Shown here: positions 26,218 through 35,603 of the stretch, one piece after another
Layout: each line of letters begins with the position of its first letter
Position numbering within the stretch: position 1 is the stretch's first letter
Source of the DNA: DASVWZ01 sp036392935
GTDB taxonomy: Bacteria > Acidobacteriota > Terriglobia > Terriglobales > Acidobacteriaceae
Direction: 5' to 3'
NCBI GenBank assembly: GCA_036392935.1
Contig: DASVWZ010000220.1
Span: 1 to 64,000, forward strand
DNA length: 64,000 nt
The notes under the pieces: model-generated
Database searches by the model: none
What the model was told of the DNA's origin: nothing
Seen by the model: only the letters and a program-made list of their open reading frames with translations
Made by a program: the position numbers and the translations under genes

Positions 26218-28215
26218 ATGATTCGATTTTTGCAGACTCCCGGGCCGGTCAAGAAAGTTCTTCTTGGCGGCCTTTTGACCATCATTTGCGTGTTCATGGT
26301 GATCACGCTCGTGCCTGGCTTCGGCTCATCCAGCTTCCTTGGTACCGGCGGCAACACCACCCGCGGCGTGGTGGCCACGGTCGACGGCGACAACGTCACC
26401 ACCATGGACGTGCAGAAAGCCGCCCGCAATATGATCCAGCAGCAGTTTCGCGGACAAAACATGAGCCAGGCGGGCATGCTCATGCCCTTCTTCGCGCAAC
26501 GGGCAGCCGAGCAACTGATCAACGAAAAGGTCATTCTGGCCGAGGCCCGGCGCCTCGGCTTGCGCGCCACCGACGAAGATGTGCGCGACGAACTGCAGCA
26601 CGGACAATACGCATCGGTGTTCTTTCCTGACGGCAACTACATTGGCCAGGATGCCTACGAAGAAAAACTGCAGCAGGCCAATCTGACTCCACAGCAGTTC
26701 GAAGAGAGCGTCAAGGACGAAATCCTGTTCAACAAGCTGCGCAGCCTGGTCGATGGCGGCGCGACCGTCACCGAAGCCGAAATCCGCGACAAGTTCCAAA
26801 AAGACAACACCAAGGTCAAGTTCGACTACGCAGTATTGAAGAAAGATGACATTGAAAAAGGCCTGCATCCCACCGACGCCGAGCTTCAGGCTTATTTCAA
26901 GCAGAACGCGGCGAAATACAACAACGCGATTCCCGAGAAGCGGAAGATCAGCTATGTGCTGATCGACAAATCGCAGATGCAGGTCCCGGTCACCACGCAG
27001 GACATTCAAAGCTATTACAACGATCATCGCGACGAATATCGTGTGCCGGATCAGGTGAATGCTCGCCACATCCTGATCAAGACGCCGCTTCCCGGCGCCG
27101 ACGGAAAGGTCGACCAGGCGGGTATGGACGCGGCCAAAGCAAAGGCTGCCGATGTTTTGAAACAGCTCAAGGCCGGCGGAGATTTCGCAACCCTGGCGAA
27201 GAAATATTCAGACGACACCGCCAGCGCCAAGGAGGGCGGATCGCTGGGATGGATCCAGCATGGGCGCTTCGGATCGGCCGACGAAGACAAAGCTGTTTTC
27301 GCGTTGCCCAAAGGCGGCACCAGCGAAGTGATCGCAACTGCGTCGGGCTTCGACATCATTCACGTCGACGATAAGCAGGACGCCCACGTCAAGCCGCTCG
27401 ACGAGGTGAAAGGCCAGATCGAATCGCAGCTTCGCCAGGACAAAACCGCGCAGACTGCCGAGGGATTGGCCAATTCGATTGCCTCCGATGCGCGCAACGG
27501 CAGCCTCGATAAGGCCGCAGCCGCAAAAAAGCAGTCGGTCACTACGACCGACTTCTTCAGCCGCGCCGATGTCCTGCCCGGCATTGGCCGCGCTCCGCAG
27601 TTCAACGACGCCGTGTTTCGTGCGGAAGACAAATCGCCGCCTGATGTGGCGCCGGTTCCGCAAGGCTTTGTGGTCTACCAGTTGGTTGCCATTCAGCCGC
27701 CGGCTGCGCCGACCCTGGATGCGATCCGCAGTCGGGTGGAAAACGATTTCAAGAGCGACCGCTCGACCACCCTGCTGCAGCAAAAGACGCAGGAGCTTTC
27801 CGACCGCGCCAAGGCCGATCACGATCTAAAGAAGGCCGCCAAAGAGCTGGGCGCGGAAATGAAGACCAGCGACTTTGTTTTGCCCGACGGCCAAGTTCCG
27901 GATATCGGCTCCATGAGCGGCCCAGCAGCGGCTGCCTTCACTATGAAACCGGGTGAGATCAGCGGGCCGATCGACACATCGTCGGACGGAGCGGTGCTTT
28001 CGGTGCTCGAAAAGCAGGAGCCCACCGATCAGGATTTTGCCGCCAAGCGCGATGAGATTCGCACCTCCCTGCTGCAGGAACGGCAAAACCAGCTTTTCGG
28101 AATGTTCGTGGATAATGCCCGCAGCCAGATGGAAAAATCGGGCAAGCTCAAGATTAATCAGGAAGAGATGAAGGCGCTGACCAAACAACCGGATCAGCAG
28201 GACGAAGGCGAATAA
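26218..28215 (+). CDS. Membrane-anchored peptidyl-prolyl isomerase (PpiD/SurA-like)
   Basis: A 665-residue periplasmic folding factor. A single N-terminal membrane helix (about 14-35) is followed by a SurA/PpiD N-terminal chaperone region (about 55-190) and a parvulin domain (about 278-385) with the ARHILIKT start and GGSLGWIQHGRF block. A second, degenerate rotamase-like region occupies the C-terminal part. The role is folding or quality control of exported proteins at the inner membrane, which fits the many large secreted proteins encoded nearby. The frame is open to 26113, but the ATG at 26218 directly precedes the membrane anchor and has a GGAGTGATAACGGA leader. Confidence 0.88.
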   Translation: MIRFLQTPGPVKKVLLGGLLTIICVFMVITLVPGFGSSSFLGTGGNTTRGVVATVDGDNVTTMDVQKAARNMIQQQFRGQNMSQAGMLMPFFAQRAAEQLINEKVILAEARRLGLRATDEDVRDELQHGQYASVFFPDGNYIGQDAYEEKLQQANLTPQQFEESVKDEILFNKLRSLVDGGATVTEAEIRDKFQKDNTKVKFDYAVLKKDDIEKGLHPTDAELQAYFKQNAAKYNNAIPEKRKISYVLIDKSQMQVPVTTQDIQSYYNDHRDEYRVPDQVNARHILIKTPLPGADGKVDQAGMDAAKAKAADVLKQLKAGGDFATLAKKYSDDTASAKEGGSLGWIQHGRFGSADEDKAVFALPKGGTSEVIATASGFDIIHVDDKQDAHVKPLDEVKGQIESQLRQDKTAQTAEGLANSIASDARNGSLDKAAAAKKQSVTTTDFFSRADVLPGIGRAPQFNDAVFRAEDKSPPDVAPVPQGFVVYQLVAIQPPAAPTLDAIRSRVENDFKSDRSTTLLQQKTQELSDRAKADHDLKKAAKELGAEMKTSDFVLPDGQVPDIGSMSGPAAAAFTMKPGEISGPIDTSSDGAVLSVLEKQEPTDQDFAAKRDEIRTSLLQERQNQLFGMFVDNARSQMEKSGKLKINQEEMKALTKQPDQQDEGE

Positions 28216-28289
28216 GGGCGTATCATCCCCCATGGTACAAACCGGGTTGTGACCACTCGGCCGGACTGGCCGAAAACATAACAAGCAGA

Positions 28290-29843
28290 ATGGAAGCCAC
28301 GCCCCCAATGTCTCTTCCGCGGCTCTCCGGAATTTTGCTGCATCCCACTTCCCTGCCGTCGCGCGGTCCTATTGGAGATTTCGGGCCCGCAGCCTACGAT
28401 TTCGTCGACTTTCTTTCCGCCGCGCGCCAGGGATTGTGGCAGGTTTTGCCGCTCGGGCCCTCGACGCAGGGAAATTCGCCGTACTCATCGCTTTCGGCGT
28501 TTGCCGGCAATCCGCTTTTGATCAGCCTTGAGCGGCTCGCGGAACGCGGATGGATTCCGGCCTCAAGCCTCGATCAATTTCCCGCTGCCGAGTCCAAAGC
28601 CGACTACGATCGAGCCGCTGTGCTCAAACTGCCTCTGCTTCAGCAGGCAGCGAAACAATTTCTGAGCGCGGCCGCGAGCGATCAACAGGCGCGATATCAG
28701 AAATTTGTTGAAGGAAGTGCGTGGTGGCTGGAAGATTTTGCACTCTTCGAGGCTCTGCGCGAGCGCTACCAGAAAATCTCATGGAAGGACTGGCCGCCCG
28801 AACTCGCGCGCCGAGAACCCGAGGCACTCGAGGTCGCCCGCGCGGAACTGAAAGACGAAATCGCCTCACGCTGCGTCATTCAATTCTTTTTCTTTGAGCA
28901 GTGGAGCGCCCTGCATCGTTACTGCGCCGAGCGCAGCGTGCGCCTGGTTGGCGACATTTCTATTTTCGTCGACCACGACAGCGCGGATGTCTGGTCGCAG
29001 CCGAAACTCTGGCGCCTGAAAGAAGACCTCGAACCCGAAGTCGTCTCCGGCGTTCCGCCTGACGCCTTCAGCGCCACCGGCCAGCGCTGGGGCAATCCAC
29101 TTTACGACTGGAAGGCCATGCACGCCGACGGCTATCGCTGGTGGGTGAAGCGCCTACGCTGGGCAACGCAGAATTTTGATTTCATCCGCCTCGACCACTT
29201 CCGCGGCTTCGCGCAGTTCTGGGAGATCCCCGCCGCGGAACCTACCGCCGTCAACGGCCGCTGGGTCGATGGTCCGCGCGACGAATTGTTTCAAACCCTG
29301 CGCGAAGAACTCGGGCGCCTGCCCTTTTTTGCCGAGGACCTCGGCTACATCACGCCCGATGTGCACGAATTGCGCAAGAACCATGGCATACCCGGCATGG
29401 CCGTCCTGCAGTTTGCCTTCGGAAACCCCGGAGCCCACGGAAATCTGCCGCACCAACTCAAGCGGGATTCAGTGCTCTACACGGGTACTCACGATAACGA
29501 CACCACGCTCGGATGGTTTCATTCCAGCGCAACTGACTACGAGAAACGAGCGGTCCTTTCTTATACCGGAGACGCCGGCGACACCATCCACTGGGCGCTG
29601 ATTCGCGCAGCCGAAGCTTCCCCGGCGAATTTCTGCGTGGTCCCGGTGCAGGACGTTTTGGGATTGAACAGCGACGCCCGCATGAATATGCCCAGCGTGA
29701 GCGATGGCAATTTTCGCTGGCGCATGAACGCCGGGGCATTGACAGCCACTATGGCAGAAAAACTGGCTGCGCTCGCCGAAGTCACCGACCGTGTGCCTCC
29801 GAAGATCGTCCTTTCCGAAATCGAGTCGGATTTCGCAGCCTGA
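28290..29843 (+). CDS. malQ: 4-alpha-glucanotransferase (amylomaltase)
   Basis: A 517-residue GH77 enzyme that transfers alpha-1,4-glucan segments between maltodextrins in the cytoplasm. Family hallmarks are present in order: SGILLHPTSLPS at the N-terminus, PLGPSTQGNSPY, the nucleophile region FIRLDHFRGF, the acid/base region FFAEDLG, the TGTHDNDTTLGW motif and ARMNMPS near the end. Length is normal for bacterial MalQ. The ATG at 28290 is used; one at 28308 is also possible. No other glycogen or maltose genes are adjacent. It follows the PpiD-like gene by 74 bases. Confidence 0.95.
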   Translation: MEATPPMSLPRLSGILLHPTSLPSRGPIGDFGPAAYDFVDFLSAARQGLWQVLPLGPSTQGNSPYSSLSAFAGNPLLISLERLAERGWIPASSLDQFPAAESKADYDRAAVLKLPLLQQAAKQFLSAAASDQQARYQKFVEGSAWWLEDFALFEALRERYQKISWKDWPPELARREPEALEVARAELKDEIASRCVIQFFFFEQWSALHRYCAERSVRLVGDISIFVDHDSADVWSQPKLWRLKEDLEPEVVSGVPPDAFSATGQRWGNPLYDWKAMHADGYRWWVKRLRWATQNFDFIRLDHFRGFAQFWEIPAAEPTAVNGRWVDGPRDELFQTLREELGRLPFFAEDLGYITPDVHELRKNHGIPGMAVLQFAFGNPGAHGNLPHQLKRDSVLYTGTHDNDTTLGWFHSSATDYEKRAVLSYTGDAGDTIHWALIRAAEASPANFCVVPVQDVLGLNSDARMNMPSVSDGNFRWRMNAGALTATMAEKLAALAEVTDRVPPKIVLSEIESDFAA

Positions 29844-29881
29844 TCGTTCAACCCATAAGCCGTCCATTATCAATATGATGG

Positions 29882-29897
29882 ATAAATCAAGATTTAT
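29882..29897. promoter_or_regulatory. Palindromic operator candidate of the toxin-antitoxin pair
   Basis: ATAAATC-AA-GATTTAT is a perfect 7-bp inverted repeat in an AT-rich stretch 50 bases before the antitoxin ATG. That is where type II antitoxins usually bind for autoregulation. Confidence 0.55.
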
Positions 29898-29947
29898 ATT
29901 GACCTGTTGCCTTTCAGGCTCCACAATGCAAGCTGGACTGAAATCCG

Positions 29948-30178
29948 ATGCCCCCCACAAAAAAATTCACTCCCGAAATCGACGCCAAACTCTACGAAGA
30001 ACTCGTCGCCGCGGCGGAGCACAACGGGCACACCAAGCGCTACGTGCTCGAGCAAGCGCTTAAGTTTTACCTGCACAATGTAATGCCCTCCCAGCATCTC
30101 GTGCGGCGGGAAGTCATGGAAGCTTTCGAGCAGTCAGTCGCCCGCAACCGGGAACTTTTGGATCGGCTCGCGAAATAA
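29948..30178 (+). CDS. Antitoxin of a Doc-type toxin-antitoxin pair
   Basis: A 76-residue protein with a ribbon-helix-helix-like N-terminal half: KKFTPEIDAKLYEELVAAAEH, then KRYVLEQALKFYL. An acidic/hydrophobic C-terminal helix (VMEAFEQSVARNRELLDRLA) could wrap the toxin. Its TAA overlaps the toxin ATG by one base (TAATG), and this tight coupling with a Doc-family gene is the main ground for the call. DNA binding to the palindrome at 29882 is expected but not shown. Confidence 0.78.
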   Translation: MPPTKKFTPEIDAKLYEELVAAAEHNGHTKRYVLEQALKFYLHNVMPSQHLVRREVMEAFEQSVARNRELLDRLAK

Positions 30179-30555
30179 TGGAGTATCTGACGGTCGCGGA
30201 GGTTTACTTGATGCAGCATCGCCTGATCGAAATGTTCGGCGGCGCGCACGGCGTCCGCGACAAGGCTGCGGTAGAGGCCGCGGTGTTTCGCCCGCAGATC
30301 GGATATTACGGTTCGCCTGAAGAGGAAGCAGCCGCGCTGATGGAATCGCTGGCGAACAACCATGGCTTGCTCGACGGAAACAAGCGGATTGCGTTTACCG
30401 CCGCCGATGTATTTCTACGGCGAAATGGCTTCTACATCGATGTCCAGGCTGCAGAAGGATACGAATTCATTGCCGGATCGATGGAACGCAGAGAGTTTCG
30501 TTTCAATTCGATTGCCGGCTGGATTCGATCCCGCATGAGGCGAATTCAACCGTGA
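30178..30555 (+). CDS. doc: Doc-family (Fic fold) toxin
   Basis: A 125-residue Fic/Doc protein. The active-site motif appears as NNHGLLDGNKRIAF (His62 to Arg70), with the catalytic His and the Gly-Asn-Lys-Arg loop intact. Doc of phage P1 phosphorylates elongation factor Tu, and many chromosomal Doc homologues act as growth-arresting toxins. The length is typical for the Doc group and shorter than AMP-transferring Fic proteins. It is directly preceded by its antitoxin gene. Convergent with the FAD-oxidoreductase gene only ten bases away. Confidence 0.9.
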   Translation: MEYLTVAEVYLMQHRLIEMFGGAHGVRDKAAVEAAVFRPQIGYYGSPEEEAAALMESLANNHGLLDGNKRIAFTAADVFLRRNGFYIDVQAAEGYEFIAGSMERREFRFNSIAGWIRSRMRRIQP

Positions 30556-30564
30556 TGCGCCCGC

Positions 30565-31647
30565 TCACCTGGTGTGGCTGACCACATATTCCGCAACCGC
30601 CGGAATCTGCATCGCCTGCACTGCCAGGCGCCGTAACGTAACCGGAGCATCCAGCAGGCTGCGCAATCGCCGTGCCGTACGCAGCGGCCCGGCAAAGCGG
30701 CGGTGGTATTCGGATTCATACGCCCTTACAGCCTGATCGAAGGTTGATTGGCGCGAAAAAAAAGGCGCAAGCGATTCCGCCGCCAGTACCCCGCTGCGCA
30801 ATGCAATGGAAATGCCGTCGCCGACGAACGGATCGATGAACGCGCCGGAGTCACCCGCGCGCAGAATGCCCTCGGCCACAGGCGTCGGAGTTTGGAACAT
30901 CAGTGGCGCGGTTGCGATCGCATCCGTAATTTGCGTCCAGTTCTGGCTGCGTGCCTGCAAAGCCGGGTGCAGGGGAAAGACATCCGGAAGCTCCGTCGCC
31001 GCGTCGCTTCTTATCATTGCGCAGACGTTTAGGGTTCGATTGCCAAATGGCTGCACGCCGCAATAGCCGCCGTCAAAGAAATACAAGTCCGTCGTCGAGT
31101 CGTCACTTTCCAGGCTTATGTAATGCGCCTTCAAACCGAGCCACAGCGGCCCGTTCGGGCTCTTGGGTGCAGGCCGCAAATTCGACCATCGTCCGGTCGC
31201 GTCGATCACCGCGCGCGCGTTCCACGAACTGTTTAACGATGTAATCGCGAATCCGCCGTTCCGTCGGGCAATCCCGCGAACCGCGATTTCCTGATGGCAC
31301 TCCGCCCCAGCCCCCTTCGCAGCCTGCCACAGCGCGGCATCCAGTTCGTATCGCGATATGCTCGCTGCCGGCGCAATAGGCAGGCGCGTAACCACGCCAT
31401 CGACGAACACGCGCGTTTCAACCGTGCGCGGCCCAGGCGCCAAAAGACTGCTTTGCCCAGATCCCAGCAGATCACACAGAAGCGCGATCGACTCCGCCGA
31501 CACAAACTCGCCGCAAACCTTATGCCGCGGAAACCGTCCGCGATCGAGCAGCAGTACTCGAAACCCAGCACGGGCGGCGGTAATGGCGGCCGCCGCGCCC
31601 GCGGGACCACCTCCTGCGACCACCAGATCATATTGCGTCACTTCCAC
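30565..31647 (-). CDS. FAD-dependent oxidoreductase (geranylgeranyl reductase/halogenase-like)
   Basis: A 360-residue flavoprotein. The Rossmann FAD-binding motif VVAGGGPAGAAAAI is at residues 9-22, the Glu/Asp-like second motif LLLDRGRFPRHKVCGEF (33-49) and the second FAD motif GDSGAFIDPFVGDGISIAL (about 264-282). The KVCGEF sequence is characteristic of the geranylgeranyl-reductase-like group. Its start overlaps the end of the methyltransferase gene by ten bases. In many bacteria this oxidoreductase-methyltransferase pair follows a type III polyketide synthase and modifies its product. No such synthase gene lies in this window. Confidence 0.85.
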   Translation of the reverse strand: MEVTQYDLVVAGGGPAGAAAAITAARAGFRVLLLDRGRFPRHKVCGEFVSAESIALLCDLLGSGQSSLLAPGPRTVETRVFVDGVVTRLPIAPAASISRYELDAALWQAAKGAGAECHQEIAVRGIARRNGGFAITSLNSSWNARAVIDATGRWSNLRPAPKSPNGPLWLGLKAHYISLESDDSTTDLYFFDGGYCGVQPFGNRTLNVCAMIRSDAATELPDVFPLHPALQARSQNWTQITDAIATAPLMFQTPTPVAEGILRAGDSGAFIDPFVGDGISIALRSGVLAAESLAPFFSRQSTFDQAVRAYESEYHRRFAGPLRTARRLRSLLDAPVTLRRLAVQAMQIPAVAEYVVSHTR

Positions 31648-32300
31648 AGAATCGCTCCCATGCGAAAGAATGGATACTCTTTTATCTCAACCTCCGCCGC
31701 CCGAGATCCCTTCAACATATCGAGCAACTCGTTTACGGTGTACGCGCGGCGAATCGAAACCGGCCCGTCATGTCGGCTAAGCCGGCTTTCGATAATCGCC
31801 CAGCCCGCGTAAGCGGCCACCAGCGCCATATAACTTCGACGAAGGTCGTTCACCACCACAGCCACTCGCGCCACGCGAAGCGCCTCATTAAAAAAGCGCG
31901 CCACGTCATCCGGCTCCAGGTGATGCACGAACAGCGCACAACTCACCAGGTCGAATTGCCTATCCGCAAACGGCAAACTTAGAGCATCGGCAACCACAGC
32001 CTTGCACGTACCGTTCAAGTGCGAGCGCGAACGATCGAGCACAGTCACGTTCAACTTAACTCCGCGCCGGTCCAACCGTTCTCGCAACATCATCGGCAGT
32101 GCCCCCGATCCAGAAGCGACATCGAGAAGTGAAAACTCAGCCCTCCCCACGCGCTCAACCACGCGGCGCACCATGGCTTCAGTGGTACTCACTCCACCGA
32201 ACCTGCGGTTGATGCGGTCGATATCTCGTAGCGATGCGGAGACTTCTGCCGGCGTGCCAGAGTCAGAATCCAGAAGTTCTTGACAGACGACGCGCTTCAT
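31638..32300 (-). CDS. SAM-dependent methyltransferase
   Basis: A 220-residue class I methyltransferase. The SAM-binding motif LLDVASGSGALPMML lies at about residues 58-72, a second acidic strand VTVLDRSRSHL at about 84-94, and DALSLPFADRQFDLVSCALFVHHL at about 104-127. The N-terminal arm LLDSDSGTPAEVSASLRDIDRINRRFGG is typical of the methyltransferases encoded beside type III polyketide synthases. The stop overlaps the FAD-oxidoreductase start, so the two form an operon. The substrate is presumably a phenolic or quinone product (inference). Confidence 0.85.
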   Translation of the reverse strand: MKRVVCQELLDSDSGTPAEVSASLRDIDRINRRFGGVSTTEAMVRRVVERVGRAEFSLLDVASGSGALPMMLRERLDRRGVKLNVTVLDRSRSHLNGTCKAVVADALSLPFADRQFDLVSCALFVHHLEPDDVARFFNEALRVARVAVVVNDLRRSYMALVAAYAGWAIIESRLSRHDGPVSIRRAYTVNELLDMLKGSRAAEVEIKEYPFFRMGAILWK

Positions 32301-32433
32301 AGATCGCTGGCTGTTTTGATGCGGCGCGGATCCAGGTAAGATTCGGATTCATGCGCCAGGCAGTGCATGCGCATCGGCGCGACCTGCGGTTGACGGCAGC
32401 GAAGCGAACAACAGCATCGCGGGCTCTCAGATT

Positions 32434-34116
32434 TCAGGCCAGCTCGAGTTCGATCTTTTTCGTAGCCGCGTCGAGCTTTGCGATCCGGAACTGCCGAATC
32501 TGCCCCGCCGCAATCGGCTCCTGTTTCTGCTCACCGCCCGCGCCGCCCTTCCAACGGGCTTGCAGCATGGAAGTGAGCGAGGACAGATCAGCCTTGTTAG
32601 TCTTTTGCGCAGCTTCCCGGTTCGGCGTTTCATTCTTCACTGCACAGGCCACCTGCAATCCCTCACCGACCTGCACTCGCGCCGTCTGGCCTAAAACGTC
32701 AACCACGCGCCCGGAGATCACGTCTCCAACCTTGTGCTCGGCGATATATTCTTCCACGCTAGTCGGGATCAGCTGCTTCATACCCAGCTTCAGGCGGCGT
32801 TTTTCAGGATCGATCTCCAGCACCTGCGCCTTCACCTGCTGCCCCACTCGCAAAATATCCTTCGGATCGTTGATCCGCTTTTCAGCGCTCATGTCGCTGA
32901 CGTGAATCAGGCCTTCGACCCCTTCGCTGAGCTGCACAAACGCGCCGAACTTGGTAAGGCTGGTGACCGGGCCTTCAATCACGAAGCCAACCGGAAATTT
33001 CTGATCGATCCCCACCCACGGGTCGCCGAGCGCCTGCTTCAAACCAAGTGCGATTCGCCGCTCGCTGGGGCTGATGCTTAGAATCACGGCTTCCACCTGA
33101 TCGCCCGGTTTAACCACATCCCCCGGCTTCTGCACGCGCTTCGACCATGACATTTCCGAAACGTGAATCAATCCCTCAACGCCGGGCTCGATCTCGACAA
33201 ACGCGCCGAAATCCATCAGCTTCGTCACCGTTCCGCTCACCCGCTCGCCGGATTTATATTTCGCTGCGGCCGCGTCCCACGGATGCGCAAGCAACTGCTT
33301 CATCCCGACCGAAATGCGCCGGTTCTGTGGATCGACTTTCAGAACTTTGACGTCGACTTCCTGCCCCGCAGAAAGCACATCGGCAGGCTTCTGCACCCGC
33401 GACCACGAAATATCCGACACGTGCAGCAGCGCATCTACGCCGCCCAAGTCGACGAACGCCCCGTAGTCCGTCAGGCTGCGCACCGTGCCGTGGAGCGTCT
33501 CGCCTTCTTTCAGTTCGGCAAAGCGCCGCTGCTTGTTTGCGAGTTCTTCTTCCTCCAGAATCACCCGCCGATCCACCACCACGTCTTCTTCCGTCGCGTC
33601 CAGCTTGGTGATGCGGCAACGAATCTCCTGGCCCACCAGCTTTTCCATCTCCGCGGCGTCACGCGTGCCGGTGCGCGACGCAGGCATGAAAGCGCGAATG
33701 CCGACATCGACGCTAAGGCCGCCTTTCACCGCGCCTGTAACCGTGCCGCCAATAGTAGTTTTCTCGGCAAATGCTTTTTCAAGCGCAGCCCAATCCGTTG
33801 GCTGCGCAATTTTCCCGCGCACCAGCTCGTAATATCCTTCTTCGTTTCGCCCTTTGATGGTGACGAAAAACTTGTCTCCCGGCTTCGGCGGCTGCTTGGC
33901 GCCCTGAAATAGCGTCAGCGGCAACACGCCTTCGATCTTGTAGCCGATATCGAGGAAAACTGCTTCGGCGGAGGTGGAAATCACTGTGCCTTCCAGTTGC
34001 TTGGCGCCGTCATCGCCCTTGCGGGAGTGGCTCTGTTCGTACTCAGAGAGCAATTGACTGAAAGACTCGCCGGATTCGGAAGTCACTTCGGGTTCAGGAT
34101 TGGTGGTGTCAGGCAT
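32434..34116 (-). CDS. rpsA: 30S ribosomal protein S1
   Basis: A 560-residue protein with six S1 RNA-binding repeats of about 70-75 residues. Each carries the typical GAFVxLxxGVEGLIHVSxMS strand or a variant, from GTVISTSAEAVFLDIGYKIEG near residue 44 through the last, degenerate repeat near 455-555. S1 recruits mRNA to the small ribosomal subunit. The ATG at 34116 (MPDTTNPEPEV) is preferred over an upstream one at 34155, which would add a hydrophobic tail foreign to S1. The 146 bases to the divergent ABC gene should hold both promoters. Confidence 0.95.
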   Translation of the reverse strand: MPDTTNPEPEVTSESGESFSQLLSEYEQSHSRKGDDGAKQLEGTVISTSAEAVFLDIGYKIEGVLPLTLFQGAKQPPKPGDKFFVTIKGRNEEGYYELVRGKIAQPTDWAALEKAFAEKTTIGGTVTGAVKGGLSVDVGIRAFMPASRTGTRDAAEMEKLVGQEIRCRITKLDATEEDVVVDRRVILEEEELANKQRRFAELKEGETLHGTVRSLTDYGAFVDLGGVDALLHVSDISWSRVQKPADVLSAGQEVDVKVLKVDPQNRRISVGMKQLLAHPWDAAAAKYKSGERVSGTVTKLMDFGAFVEIEPGVEGLIHVSEMSWSKRVQKPGDVVKPGDQVEAVILSISPSERRIALGLKQALGDPWVGIDQKFPVGFVIEGPVTSLTKFGAFVQLSEGVEGLIHVSDMSAEKRINDPKDILRVGQQVKAQVLEIDPEKRRLKLGMKQLIPTSVEEYIAEHKVGDVISGRVVDVLGQTARVQVGEGLQVACAVKNETPNREAAQKTNKADLSSLTSMLQARWKGGAGGEQKQEPIAAGQIRQFRIAKLDAATKKIELELA

Positions 34117-34262
34117 GAAAGGGATCTCAGAAACAACGATGAACCAGAATAACACCGGGAGCGGCCCGCATCATTTGTAAATCCAATGTTACAAGCCATC
34201 GCTCGGCCTTGGAGCCATTCACTCAATTCGTGTAGGGTGTAAATGGACTTTCGGAGAAAAAG

Positions 34263-35603
34263 TTGGCGGAAGCAATCATTCAGGCGCGCGCGGTCGAAAA
34301 ATTCTACGCCCAGCCCGACGGCAATCGCATTGAAGTCATCGCGCCCACCGATCTCGACATCATGCCCGGAAAAATCGTCGCCCTGCTCGGCCCCTCGGGC
34401 TCCGGCAAGTCCACGCTTCTGCGCATGCTCACCGGCCTTTCGCAGCCATCCTCCGGCGAAGTCCTCTGGCACGGCAAACCCATCGGGGCTGATCCGCCCA
34501 ACGTCGCCATCGTCTTTCAAAGCTTCGCGCTTTTTCCCTGGCTGAATGTTCTCGAGAACGTCGAAGCTCCGCTCGAAGCGCGCGCAATTGGGCCGATCGA
34601 GCGCCGGAAACGCGCCTTAAAGATGCTCGACACCGTCGGCCTCGACGGCTTCGAAACCGCCTATCCGAAAGAACTCTCAGGCGGCATGAAACAGCGCGTC
34701 GGCTTTGCTCGCGCTCTCGTCGTCGAACCCGAAGTCCTTTTCATGGACGAACCTTTTTCCGCGCTCGACGTCCTCACCGCCGAGAACCTGCGCAACGAAC
34801 TCCTGGAACTGTGGCTGAACAAGAAAATGCCCACCAGCGCCATCTTCATCGTCACCCACAATATAGAAGAATCTGTCTTGATGGCCGACCGCGTGATCGT
34901 ACTCGGCCGCAATCCCGGACGCATTCGCTCCGATTTCGAGGTCACACTTCCCTATCTTCGCGATCGCAAGTCGCCGCGCTTTGTCGAGTACGTCGACTAC
35001 ATCTACAAAATCATGACCCAGCCCGACGTCGAGCACTCGCTGCCCGAAACCGCCGGGGCAACCAAAACGGCGTCGCGATCCAAAGAAAAATATCAGATGC
35101 TGCCCCACGCCCGCCCGGGCGGCATCGCCGGGCTGCTCGAACTGCTTCACGACCAAAATGGCCGCGACGACCTCTACCGCCTCTCCGACGAACTTTCCAT
35201 GGACGTCGATGATCTGCTCCCCATCGTCGAAGCCGCGTCCATGCTGGGTTTCGCGCGCCTCAAAGAGGGCGATGTCGAAATCACCCCTGAAGGTATCGCC
35301 TTTGTCGATGCCGACATCCTCGGCCGCAAAACCCTGTTTCGCGAAGCCGCCTTAAAGCACGTCGCCATTCTTCAATCGATCGACAACGTCCTCAAAGCCA
35401 AATCCGACCACTCCATCCCCGACGAATTCTTCCACGACATTCTCGACGAGCACTTCAGTCAGGATGAAGTCGAGCGCCAGTTTGAAACCGCCATGAACTG
35501 GGGCCGCTACGCCGAAATTTTCGACCACGATCCCGAACGCGAGCGTCTGGTGCTCACCGATTACTCCGAGCCCGCGCACCCGGCAGCGGCGGCCAAATCA
35601 TGA
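34263..35603 (+). CDS. NitT/TauT-type ABC transporter ATPase with C-terminal AAA-associated domain
   Basis: A 446-residue ATPase. Walker A is GPSGSGKST (43-51), the Q-loop sits in FQSFALFPW, the signature is LSGGMKQR (138-145), Walker B is VLFMDEP (158-164) and the switch His is in VTHN. An additional C-terminal domain (about 290-440), rich in Leu/Asp and ending in a helical QFETAMNWGRYAEIF segment, matches the AAA-associated domain found in the nitrate/sulfonate/bicarbonate subgroup. The start is TTG at 34263 with GGAGAAAAAG just upstream. It overlaps the permease start (ATGA). No substrate-binding protein gene is adjacent, so the substrate is unknown. Confidence 0.9.
   Translation: MAEAIIQARAVEKFYAQPDGNRIEVIAPTDLDIMPGKIVALLGPSGSGKSTLLRMLTGLSQPSSGEVLWHGKPIGADPPNVAIVFQSFALFPWLNVLENVEAPLEARAIGPIERRKRALKMLDTVGLDGFETAYPKELSGGMKQRVGFARALVVEPEVLFMDEPFSALDVLTAENLRNELLELWLNKKMPTSAIFIVTHNIEESVLMADRVIVLGRNPGRIRSDFEVTLPYLRDRKSPRFVEYVDYIYKIMTQPDVEHSLPETAGATKTASRSKEKYQMLPHARPGGIAGLLELLHDQNGRDDLYRLSDELSMDVDDLLPIVEAASMLGFARLKEGDVEITPEGIAFVDADILGRKTLFREAALKHVAILQSIDNVLKAKSDHSIPDEFFHDILDEHFSQDEVERQFETAMNWGRYAEIFDHDPERERLVLTDYSEPAHPAAAAKS

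Noticed and set aside
26326..27069. Minus-strand open frame of 247 codons
   Set aside because: Antisense shadow of the PpiD-like gene with no signal of its own.
28254..28275. Terminator after the PpiD-like gene (CGGCC/GGCCG stem)
   Set aside because: The stem is only about six pairs and is not followed by a T run.
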